A stretch of DNA of 64,000 bases from Leptodactylus fallax (lineage: Eukaryota > Chordata > Amphibia > Anura > Leptodactylidae), in NCBI GenBank assembly GCA_947044405.1, contig CAMRHE010000067.1, forward strand, positions 4,107,501-4,171,500, given 5' to 3'. This document shows, piece after piece, positions 43,901 through 52,839 of the stretch. Under the pieces are notes generated by a model. It ran no database searches. It saw nothing but the letters and a program-made list of their open reading frames with translations, and had not been told where the DNA came from. Position 1 is the first letter of the stretch, and the number at the start of each line of letters is the position of its first letter. Position numbers and translations under genes: made by a program.

Positions 43901-46569
43901 GTTCAATTGACTTTTACTTTTAAATCCCTGCTGAAGTTCATGTTCCAGCTCTGACTAGGAGTCTGTGAAGGGGAGAAGTGAACTAGTGAGAAAGGAGAGA
44001 CAGGCACAAGAGACTGCAATCAGCCAAATAGGAAGTTTCTGTCTCACCAAAGTGCTTCAGTCAAATCAGTTTGGGTGAGTACTTCTCAATAATGTCCTAT
44101 ATGATCTCCCAGCGGGTTCTGTGACTTGAAATGGAATGGGAAATACAAAGGAAGCACTTTTACTTCTCCCTTCAGCAGCATAAACTCAGCGTTTCTAAAA
44201 TGTGTGGCCTTAGGCTTAGGGAACGCGTTGCTAGAATGCGGAATTTTTGACTGATTGGAATAGGCAGCAGAAAATTGCTGTGTTTTGCAGCACCGTTAAA
44301 GTGAATGAGATTTTGTGTAATCTCATCCACACATTGTGGTTAAAATTGCGTTTTTTATTGCTCCCTTAAAATCAAAATGGAGAGACGCAAAAGTTGAGCG
44401 ATTTGTCTTTCACTAGTGGTTTTTTTTCTCTCGGACATTTCACTGTATTTTTTAGCTGTGTTTCACAATGTGTGGTCTTAAACTTCAACTAACCGATACT
44501 TGGAGATGTGTAAATTCCCAACCACTGCCACCAGGCTTAAGGTTCTTTAACATTCGCTGCAACTTAAGGCTTTTCTGTTTGAGTGCGAGGCGGGGATTGA
44601 ACTCAGGACATGGAGCTTATAGATGCACAATTGCGACACCCTACTGACAGAGCCACAGGTACTCCTAGGTTAGTTAGATGTTTTTTGGTCTTAAATCTTC
44701 TGTTCTCAGAATTTCAGTATTTAGCATGAGCACTAAACGGTGTGAATAAAAATGGCACCAATGTTTATTTTATTTAGCTAGTAACAATCTAGGGTCTAAC
44801 ATGATTGTATGTGGTGTGAATATATGCATCTCACCACTTTTTTTAAAGGCTACAATGCTTGAAAAAGCCCCTCCCACTTTTGATTTGAGCTACCATTAGC
44901 GAATCACCCTTTGTAGGTCTCTCCCAGGTTGACATCTCCGCTGTATGCAAGTAATACACTCCATAATATAGCACCAATGTTGTTTTCCTCTTAGATTTGC
45001 CTGTGAAAGCAATCCCTCCGTGTATGTATGGGGCCATAGATTTTATGGGCACAGTGTTTGGCATCCATGCACACAGATATGTCCACTGGTGGGCAGCAAG
45101 AAAGTTCTGTAAACAGTGCAAGCATATTTAGGTTGGTTTAACACAGCATTTATTTTGGTCCCTAACTTTTCTACAAACTTTGCATAAATGAGTAGTACAG
45201 GTGACTGTAAGAAGCATTGTAATATATTTTATAAGAGAAAATGCTCTTTTCTCCGGTTCTTTTCCTTCCGTTCAATTGACTTTTACTTTTAAATCCCTGC
45301 TGAAGTTCATGTTCCAGCTCTGACTAGGAGTCTGTGAAGGGGAGAAGTGAACTAGTGAGAAAGGAGAGACAGGCACAAGAGACTGCAATCAGCCAAATAG
45401 GAAGTTTCTGTCTCACCAAAGTGCTTCAGTCAAATCAGTTTGGGTGAGTACTTCTCAATAATGTCCTATATGATCTCCCAGCGGGTTCTGTGACTTGAAA
45501 TGGAATGGGAAATACAAAGGAAGCACTTTTACTTCTCCCTTCAGCAGCATAAACTCAGCGTTTCTAAAATGTGTGGCCTTAGGCTTAGGGAACGCGTTGC
45601 TAGAATGCGGAATTTTTGACTGATTGGAATAGGCAGCAGAAAATTGCTGTGTTTTGCAGCACCGTTAAAGTGAATGAGATTTTGTGTAATCTCATCCACA
45701 CATTGTGGTTAAAATTGCGTTTTTTATTGCTCCCTTAAAATCAAAATGGAGAGACGCAAAAGTTGAGCGATTTGTCTTTCACTAGTGGTTTTTTTTTCTC
45801 TCGGACATTTCACTGTATTTTTTAGCTGTGTTTCACAATGTGTGGTCTTAAACTTCAACTAACCGATACTTGGAGATGTGTAAATTCCCAACCACTGCCA
45901 CCAGGCTTAAGGTTCTTTAACATTCGCTGCAACTTAAGGCTTTTCTGTTTGAGTGCGAGGCGGGGATTGAACTCAGGACATGGAGCTTATAGATGCACAA
46001 TTGCGACACCCTACTGACAGAGCCACAGGTACTCCTAGGTTAGTTAGATGTTTTTTGGTCTTAAATCTTCTGTTCTCAGAATTTCAGTATTTAGCATGAG
46101 CACTAAACGGTGTGAATAAAAATGGCACCAATGTTTATTTTATTTAGCTAGTAACAATCTAGGGTCTAACATGATTGTATGTGGTGTGAATATATGCATC
46201 TCACCACTTTTTTTAAAGGCTACAATGCTTGAAAAAGCCCCTCCCACTTTTGATTTGAGCTACCATTAGCGAATCACCCTTTGTAGGTCTCTCCCAGGTT
46301 GACATCTCCGCTGTATGCAAGTAATACACTCCATAATATAGCACCAATGTTGTTTTCCTCTTAGATTTGCCTGTGAAAGCAATCCCTCCGTGTATGTATG
46401 GGGCCATAGATTTTATGGGCACAGTGTTTGGCATCCATGCACACAGATATGTCCACTGGTGGGCAGCAAGAAAGTTCTGTAAACAGTGCAAGCATATTTA
46501 GGTTGGTTTAACACAGCATTTATTTTGGTCCCTAACTTTTCTACAAACTTTGCATAAATGAGTAGTACA
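10959..46569. repeat. Homogenised core of the satellite (units 9-34)
   Basis: All 26 units carry the most derived allele near offset 85 (tacttttaaatccctg). Nearly all also carry the derived states at the four downstream markers (gatact, cttttctg, gtatgtgg, ctttgtagg). Exceptions are unit 9 (gacact) and unit 12 (gacact and ctgtgtagg). Other visible differences are T8 or T9 in the T tract, a private cgcaaagg at about 21110 in unit 16, and a shared catgaatg in units 24 and 28. The near-identity points to recent amplification or ongoing homogenisation. No gene lies within this stretch. Confidence 0.88.
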
Positions 46570-47938
46570 GGTGACTGTAAGAAGCATTGTAATATATTTT
46601 ATAAGAGAAAATGCTCTTTTCTCCGGTTCTTTTCCTTCCGTTCAATTGACTTTTACTTTTAAATCCCTGCTGAAGTTCATGTTCCAGCTCTGACTAGGAG
46701 TCTGTGAAGGGGAGAAGTGAACTAGTGAGAAAGGAGAGACAGGCACAAGAGACTGCAATCAGCCAAATAGGAAGTTTCTGTCTCACCAAAGTGCTTCAGT
46801 CAAATCAGTTTGGGTGAGTACTTCTCAATAATGTCCTATATGATCTCCCAGCGGGTTCTGTGACTTGAAATGGAATGGGAAATACAAAGGAAGCACTTTT
46901 ACTTCTCCCTTCAGCAGCATAAACTCAGCGTTTCTAAAATGTGTGGCCTTAGGCTTAGGGAACGCGTTGCTAGAATGCGGAATTTTTGACTGATTGGAAT
47001 AGGCAGCAGAAAATTGCTGTGTTTTGCAGCACCGTTAAAGTGAATGAGATTTTGTGTAATCTCATCCACACATTGTGGTTAAAATTGCGTTTTTTATTGC
47101 TCCCTTAAAATCAAAATGGAGAGACGCAAAAGTTGAGCGATTTGTCTTTCACTAGTGGTTTTTTTTCTCTCGGACATTTCACTGTATTTTTTAGCTGTGT
47201 TTCACAATGTGTGGTCTTAAACTTCAACTAACCGACACTTGGAGATGTGTAAATTCCCAACCACTGCCACCAGGCTTAAGGTTCTTTAACATTCGCTGCA
47301 ACTTAAGGCTTATCTGTTTGAGTGCGAGGCGGGGATTGAACTCAGGACATGGAGCTTATAGATGCACAATTGCGACACCCTACTGACAGAGCCACAGGTA
47401 CTCCTAGGTTAGTTAGATGTTTTTTGGTCTTAAATCTTCTGTTCTCAGAATTTCAGTATTTAGCATGAGCACTAAACGGTGTGAATAAAAATGGCACCAA
47501 TGTTTATTTTATTTAGCTAGTAACAATCTAGGGTCTAACATGATTGTATGGGGTGTGAATATATGCATCTCACCACTTTTTTTAAAGGCTACAATGCTTG
47601 AAAAAGCCCCTCCCACTTTTGATTTGAGCTACCATTAGCGAATCACCCTGTGTAGGTCTCTCCCAGGTTGACATCTCCGCTGTATGCAAGTAATACACTC
47701 CATAATATAGCACCAATGTTGTTTTCCTCTTAGATTTGCCTGTGAAAGCAATCCCTCCGTGTATGTATGGGGCCATAGATTTTATGGGCACAGTGTTTGG
47801 CATCCATGCACACAGATATGTCCACTGGTGGGCAGCAAGAAAGTTCTGTAAACAGTGCAAGCATATTTAGGTTGGTTTAACACAGCATTTATTTTGGTCC
47901 CTAACTTTTCTACAAACTTTGCATAAATGAGTAGTACA

Positions 47939-48522
47939 GGTGACTGTAAGAAGCATTGTAATATATTTTATAAGAGAAAATGCTCTTTTCTCCGGTTCTT
48001 TTCCTTCCGTTCAATTGACTTTCACTCTGAAATCCCCGCTGAAGTTCATGTTCCAGCTCTGATTAGGAGTCTGTGAAGGGGAGAAGTGAACTAGTGAGAA
48101 AGGAGAGACAGGCACAAGAGACTGCAATCAGCCAAATAGGAAGTTTCTGTCTCACCAAAGTGCTTCAGTCAAATCAGTTTGGGTGAGTACTTCTCAATAA
48201 TGTCCTATATGATCTCCCAGCGGGTTCTGTGACTTGAAATGGAATGGGAAATACAAAGGAAGCACTTTTACTTCTCCCTTCAGCAGCATAAACTCAGCGT
48301 GTCTAAAATGTGTGGCCTTAGGCTTAGGGAACGCGTTGCTGGAATCCAGAATTTTTGACTGATTTGTCTTTCATTAGTGTTTTTTTTTCTCTCGGACATT
48401 TCACTGTATTTTTTAGCTGTGTTTTACTATGTGTGGTCTTACAACTAACCACACTTGGAGATGTGTAAGTTCCCAACCATTACCACCAGGCTTAAGGTTC
48501 TTTAACATTTGCTGCAACTTAA
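47939..48522. repeat. Satellite unit 36, left part, with a 147-bp internal deletion
   Basis: This is the continuation of the array up to the piggyBac insertion. It has the edge alleles (cactctgaaatccccg) and more private changes than core units, such as gattagg for gactagg. At 48357-48363 the text jumps from the equivalent of offset 426 to offset 574, removing 147 bp between two copies of gatt. The unit resumes after the transposon at 52840. Confidence 0.93.
48519..48522. repeat. TTAA target-site duplication, left side of piggyBac element
   Basis: TTAA belongs to the satellite word gcaacttaagg (unit offset 735-738) and is repeated at 52836-52839 on the far side of the element. Confidence 0.95.
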
Positions 48523-48538
48523 CACTAGAAGTCCCAGA
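48523..48538 (+). repeat. piggyBac left terminal inverted repeat
   Basis: CACTAGAAGTCCCAGA, identical to the complement of the right end. A nearby GGGTCAAATGACCC (48571-48584) has 6-bp inverted arms and a relative at the other end. Confidence 0.93.
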
Positions 48539-48821
48539 AATTTCGAGCTCCCCCTTCAAGTCCTGAAAGAGGGTCAAATGACCCTTAGTCCAAACTGACA
48601 ACTCTGATGGCTCCAATTAGCATTTCCTTTCATTTGTAAATGTGGCCATTGTCTGAGGAATCTGCAGGGGGGAAGAGTGTAAAGAAAAGAATGTAAGCTG
48701 CTCCTGAGTGTCTGCCCACCCCCCAGCTGCATTGTTGTGCTGGGAATATTTGCTAACACCTTAGCAAATTTGCATGCAGCCTTTTGTGCTGTGGGGGATG
48801 TGACTGCTTCTCAAAGTAGTC

Positions 48822-49684
48822 TGTGACTTGAAATCAAAGTACATCTGTAATGTCCTCCCATATCTTGGCAAGGACCCCAGTCGTCCCAGCGGGGAGAGAC
48901 TGTCCGAAACTGTAGTGATGAGGCTGATGGAATCATTCATGGACAAGGGCAGAACTGTAACCACGAACAATTTCTTTACATCATTGTCACTTGCACAATG
49001 ACTGCTTAGCCGGAAAACCACTATCCTCGGCACAGTCAACAAGAGTCGCCGGGAAATTCCTCAATCCGCTAGACAGATGGACCGCACTGAATTCACCACT
49101 CAGGTGTTTTCAACCACTGATGCCACACTGACAGTGTATGCACCCAAACGAAAGAAGGCCGTCTACATTCTCAGCAGCATGCACAGCGTGGTTGAGACTA
49201 AGGATACCAACAAAAGGAAGCCAAACACGGTCACACAATACAACCACACAAAGTGCGGTGTGGATGTAATGGACCAAATGGTGCGGGAGTACAGCCTGCA
49301 TGCAGGAACACGGAGATGGCCATTCGCCGTGTTCTACAACATGATTGACATGGCAGCACTGAATGCTCATGTTCTTTATCAGGCATGCACTGGGGTGCAG
49401 GAGAGACGGGTGGACTTCCTGTGGTTGAGCTTGCAAAAGAGTTAGGTGGCTCTCATGTGACTGAAAAGAAGGCACGCAAGGAGAAACTCCTTCGGCAACA
49501 ACCTTCCACACCCAGCCCTGGCAAAAGGGCGAAGTGTCAGGTCAACCATCGATGCACGAACAATTGTGCAACTGAGAGATGTGTTGACTGCTACAAATAC
49601 ACGTGTGGCAAATGTACCAGGGACATATCCAGGCAGTGCCAGGTATGTTCCGACAGTGCAGACAGACTGCTGAGTGAGTGCTGA
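48822..49684 (+). pseudogene. piggyBac transposase, C-terminal half, inactivated (PGBD4-like)
   Basis: The element's transposase (DDE_Tnp_1_7 family) would cut and paste it at TTAA. The readable frame starts at 48822 without a start codon; the N-terminal half, including the first catalytic Asp, is absent. It continues with family motifs LGKDPSRPSGERLSE, NNFFTSLSLA, GTVNKSRREIP, the segment YNHTKCGVDVMDQM and RWPFAVFYNMID. Damage seen: an in-frame TGA at 48999-49001, probably from CGA by CpG decay; the second catalytic Asp (D346 of the Trichoplusia protein) read as Asn at 48966-48968; and a frameshift between about 49414 and 49426. After the shift the C-terminal Cys-rich zinc-binding domain is complete, with nine Cys at 49535-49648, and ends at TGA 49682-49684. 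The third catalytic site Asp pair (49263-49265, 49272-49274) is kept. It cannot make an active enzyme. Confidence 0.93.
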
Positions 49685-49809
49685 AATGCTAGTCACACAA
49701 GAAGGACATGCCACTCACACACACACACGCAGCCCCCCACAGCAGCCTATTGTAAATATGTGTGGAATTGTTTTATTCCTTGTATTTTTTTTATTATTTT
49801 CATAACAAA

Positions 49810-49815
49810 AATAAA
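49810..49815 (+). promoter_or_regulatory. Putative polyadenylation signal of the transposase
   Basis: AATAAA lies 126 bp after the transposase stop codon, in an AT-rich tract and followed by T-rich sequence. Position and sense fit the transposase 3' end, but the tract is AT-rich enough for chance occurrence. Confidence 0.45.
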
Positions 49816-49879
49816 AAGCATAGAAACAAATAACAGTTGTTCTTTTGTATATTTACATTTTTGTATATTTAGATTCAAG

Positions 49880-50176
49880 TCAATGGGTGCAGAAAAAAAA
49901 AATAAAAAATCGCAAAAAATCACAGCTACTTGCGATATTTTTGTGATCTGTCCCATTGGTCATATAGATCACTCCTCTGGGATTTTTTTGCACGAAAAAA
50001 ATCGCACAAAAAAAAAAAAAATCGCAGGAAAATCGCACCTATGAAAAAAATCGCACGAAAAAAAAATCGCAGGTGTGCTTGGTGCCATTGAAATACATTG
50101 GCAAATCGCAGAAAAAAATTGCATCGCATTGCGAGTGCGATTTTCGCGCAATTTTTTTTCGCTAGTGTGCTTGAGG
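49880..50176. repeat. A-rich, tcgca-repeat tract; possible truncated MITE
   Basis: Imperfect reiteration of A-runs separated by tcgca or tcgcac, ending in gctagtgtgcttgaggcctta. Read on the minus strand this end (taaggcctcaagcacac) resembles a common frog repeat terminus of Harbinger/MITE type, but no matching left end is present. It may be a truncated insertion inside the piggyBac element or its own non-coding 3' region. Open frames here (49747-50151, both strands) are low-complexity and not credible as genes. Confidence 0.4.
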
Positions 50177-50184
50177 CCTTAGAC
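50177..50184. repeat. hAT target-site duplication, left
   Basis: CCTTAGAC, repeated exactly at 52470-52477. Confidence 0.92.
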
Positions 50185-50310
50185 CAGGGGTCGGCAACCT
50201 ATGGCACGCGTGCCACTCTTGGCACGCGAGGCTTATTCCCCTGGCACGGCAGCGGACTCCTCACCCAGCAGTTTCGATCGGACCAAACACGGCCAAAACG
50301 AAACTGCTAT

Positions 50311-50349
50311 TATTATACTGTGGGGTCTCTTCAGACCCCGAGTATAATA
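50311..50349. repeat. Perfect-looking hairpin in the hAT left arm
   Basis: Arms 50311-50328 and 50333-50349 (TATTATACT then GGGGTCT, against AGACCCC then AGTATAATA) pair over 16-17 bp with one bulge and a 4-base loop (cttc). This may be a subterminal structure of the element or a remnant of a smaller palindromic insertion. Confidence 0.75.
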
Positions 50350-50443
50350 AGCGGAGGCCCCCGGGGAGATGATCAAACATAAAAAACAATGTACTCACTA
50401 TTCCACGCTCCGCAGCCGCTCTGTACTCTTCGGGCGCTTCTGC

Positions 50444-52023
50444 CTGCAGGGGCCACTATAGAGCATAATACCGTGTGCAGGGACCACTATGGGACATATA
50501 CCGTGTGCAGGGGCCACTATGGGACATATACCGTGTGCAGGGGCCACTATGGGACATATACCGTGTGCAGGGGCCACTATGGGACATACTACCGTGTGCA
50601 GGGGCCACTATGGGACATATACCATGTGCAGGGGCCACTATGGGACATATACCGTGTGCAGGGGCCACTATGGAGCATAATACCGTGTGCAGGGGCCACT
50701 ATAGAGCATAATACCGTGTGCAGGGACCACTATGGGACATATACCGTGTGCAGGGGCCACCATGGAGCATAATACCGTGTGCAGGGGCCACTATGGGACA
50801 TAATACCGTGTGCAGGGACCGCTATGGGACATATACCGTGTGCAGGGGCCACTATGGGACATATACCATGTGCAGGGGGCACTATGGGACATATACCATG
50901 TGCAGGGGCCACTATGGAGCATAATACCGTGTGCAGGGGCCACTATAGAGCATAATACCGTGTGCAGGGACCACTATGGGACATATACCGTGTGCAGGGG
51001 CCACTATGAAGCATAATACCGTGTGCAGGGGCCACTATAGAGCATAATACCGTGTGCAGGGACCACTATGGGACATATACCGTGTGCAGGGGCCACTATG
51101 GAGCATAATACCGTGTGCAGGGGCCACTATGGAGCATAATACCGTGTGCAGGGGCCACTATGGAGCATAATACCGTGTGCAGGGGCCACTATGGAGCATA
51201 ATACCGTGTGCAGGGACCGCTATGGGACATATACCGTGTGCAGGGACCGCTATGGGACATATACCGTGTGCAGGGGCCACTATGGAGCATAATACCATGT
51301 GCAGGGGCCACTATGGAGCATAATACCATGTGCAGGGGCCACTATGGAGCATAATACCATGTGCAGGGGCCACTATGGGACATATACCGTGTGCAGGGGC
51401 CGCTATGGGACAAATACTGTGTGCAGGGGCAGCTATGGGACAAATACCGTGTGTAGGGGCCGCTAAGGGACATAATACCGTGTGCAGGGGCCGCTATGGG
51501 ACAAATACCGTGTGCAGAGGACGCTATGGGACATAATACCGTGTGCAGGGGCCACTATGGAGCATAATACCGTGTGCAGGGGCCGCTATGGGACAAATAC
51601 TGTGTGCAGGGGCAGCTACGGGACAAATACTGTGTGTAGGGGCCGCTATGGGACATAATACCGTGTGCAGGGGCTGCTATGGGACAAATACCGTGTGCAG
51701 AGGCTGCTATGGGACATAATACCGTGTGCAGGGGCCACTATAGAGCATAATACCGTGTGCAGGGGCCGCTATGGGACATATACCGTGTGCAGGGTCTGCT
51801 ATGGGACATATACGGTGTGTAGGGGCCGTTATGGGACATATTGCTGTGTGCAGGGGCCGCTATGGGACAAATACTGTGTGCAGGGACTGCTATGGGACAA
51901 ATACTGTGTGCAGAGGCAGCTATGGGACAAATGCCGTGTGCAGAGGCAGCTATGGGACATATACCATGTTGAAGGGGCCGCTATGGGACATAATACCGTG
52001 TGCAGGGACCACTATGGGACATT
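50444..52023. repeat. 30/31-bp minisatellite, about 51 copies
   Basis: Tandem array of a unit built on ccgtgtgcaggggccactat. Two length classes alternate: 30 bp with the junction gggacatata and 31 bp with ggagcataata. The right part (from about 51390) has cgctatgggacaaata variants, so the array has a left and a right subfamily. Because 30 bp is ten codons, several frames on both strands stay open over runs of 30-bp units, which yields ORFs of 60-130 codons of decapeptide repeats. The 31-bp units shift the frame, so these are not genes. Confidence 0.95.
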
Positions 52024-52469
52024 ATTCTGTATAACGGTGTGTTTTCTATATTAAGGATGTGTTTTTGCACAGAAAACTCCGGCTCTTTTTTTTTTTTGTG
52101 CAAAAATGCACCAGTTTTACATTGAATGAAAAAGTTCCAAATATATCTGCATCCAGATACATAGTGTGTATTCACCATAAGGATGCCGCCATACGGGGCT
52201 CCTGGACACAATAAATTTACCACTAATTGGGGGCTGCACATGGACTTTCATTGCTTCTAATCAGAAAGTACAGGAGGGTCCCAGGAAATAGCAGTAAACG
52301 CATGTGTCCTAAAGCATCTGGTGGCAGCACTTCTGTGTTATGGTTTGTGGTATATGACTTTAGCTTAGGGGTCGTCAGACTTACAATTATTGACCGGCAC
52401 TCCGAGTACCTCATCTTTGATTTTTTTATTAAAATCGGCACGCCGAACAAAAAAGGTTGCCTACCCCTG
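52024..52469. other. hAT right arm, non-coding
   Basis: Unique sequence between the minisatellite and the right end. It has a T-tract near 52085 and, at 52364-52380, a word (cttaggggtcgtcagac) that resembles the element's own terminus in direct orientation, about 100 bp from the right end. No coding evidence. Confidence 0.7.
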
Positions 52470-52477
52470 CCTTAGAC
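52470..52477. repeat. hAT target-site duplication, right
   Basis: CCTTAGAC, exact copy of 50177-50184; piggyBac sequence resumes at 52478. Confidence 0.92.
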
Positions 52478-52835
52478 AAATGCTTCTGGTCATTACTCAC
52501 AGCTGTACCTTGCTCTAAAATTTCTAATTCTATTTAAAATATATAAAAAATTATTAATTGTTTCAGTGCTTTTTTGCTCAAATAAAACTAAACTTAATAC
52601 AATATGTATAGTCTTTATATTATCAAATACAATAAACTGAATAGAACTAACTAGACACTAAATGGCTAAACTCAATGGAAAACAACAACCTCCTGTGGTG
52701 TGACAGTAATGGCCTTAATTACAGAACAAAAGAAGGTGATTATAGGATGTTAGATAAAATCCTTCAGGTCATTCGACCCGTCTCTGGGTTCCAAAGGTAG
52801 AAATGTTAAATGACCCCTCTCTGGGACTTCTAGTG
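52478..52835. other. piggyBac 3' terminal region, non-coding
   Basis: AT-rich, non-coding remainder of the piggyBac element after the hAT insertion. It ends with the subterminal motif at 52766-52779 and the right inverted repeat. No open frame of interest. Confidence 0.8.
52820..52835 (-). repeat. piggyBac right terminal inverted repeat
   Basis: TCTGGGACTTCTAGTG, a perfect complement of the left end over 16 bp. The subterminal word aggtcattcgaccc (52766-52779) resembles the left subterminal motif. Confidence 0.93.
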
Positions 52836-52839
52836 TTAA
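52836..52839. repeat. TTAA target-site duplication, right side of piggyBac element
   Basis: Second copy of the TTAA. The satellite resumes here as ttaaggattatctgtttgag. Confidence 0.95.

Larger units (their letters stand above)
1..47938. repeat. Forward satellite array, 35 complete units of 1369-1370 bp
   Basis: Thirty-five head-to-tail units, counted from the recurring word ggtgactgtaagaagc. Unit starts are 1, 1371, 2741, 4110, 5480, 6850, 8220, 9590, 10959, 12329, 13699, 15069, 16438, 17808, 19178, 20547, 21917, 23286, 24656, 26025, 27395, 28765, 30135, 31505, 32875, 34244, 35613, 36983, 38352, 39722, 41092, 42461, 43831, 45200 and 46570. Units are nearly identical and differ at a handful of recurring sites. 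Twelve units (3, 8, 12, 15, 17, 19, 25, 26, 28, 31, 33, 35) have eight T instead of nine in the tract near offset 590, which explains every 1369-bp unit. The window opens inside the array, so its left end is not seen. A minus-strand, non-ATG frame of 92 codons occurs in each unit but shows no sign of selection. The function is unknown. Confidence 0.97.
50185..52469. mobile_element. hAT-type non-autonomous DNA transposon, 2285 bp
   Basis: Inserted in the piggyBac element. The left end reads CAGGGGTCGGCAACCT and the right end is the complement of CAGGGGTAGGCAACCT, 15 of 16 matching. An 8-bp duplication, CCTTAGAC, flanks it at 50177-50184 and 52470-52477. An 8-bp duplication and a CAGGGGT..GGCAACC terminus are typical of vertebrate hAT elements (Charlie/Tip100-like). 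There is no transposase code; the interior is a left arm with GGCACG-rich words and a hairpin, a minisatellite (50444-52023) and a right arm. It must have been mobilised by another element's enzyme. Confidence 0.92.
48523..52835 (+). mobile_element. piggyBac-type DNA transposon, decayed, 4313 bp
   Basis: The ends are a perfect 16-bp terminal inverted repeat, CACTAGAAGTCCCAGA at 48523-48538 and its complement at 52820-52835. TTAA is duplicated on both sides (48519-48522 and 52836-52839), and the satellite reads straight through when the element is removed. TTAA duplication together with a piggyBac transposase remnant inside identifies the superfamily. The ends start CAC, where many piggyBac elements start CCC. 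Bases 48523-48821 are non-coding. They are followed by the transposase pseudogene (48822-49684), an A-rich tract, a nested hAT element (50185-52469) and a 358-bp AT-rich 3' end. Without the hAT insertion and its duplication the element is about 2.0 kb, shorter than a full autonomous element, in line with the missing 5' half of the gene. Confidence 0.93.

Noticed and set aside
1..48522. CRISPR-like or rDNA-like tandem organisation
   Set aside because: The unit is far too long for a CRISPR repeat, has no spacers, and contains no recognisable rRNA or 5S sequence.
49110..49511. Minus-strand frame of 133 codons, and 48761-49042 and 49442-49714
   Set aside because: Antisense shadows of the transposase pseudogene, which has clear family motifs on the plus strand.
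50389..52054. Repeat-protein genes of 60-130 codons on both strands
   Set aside because: They are read-through of a 30-bp minisatellite unit, ten codons long, and break wherever a 31-bp unit occurs. They are also nested inside a hAT element.
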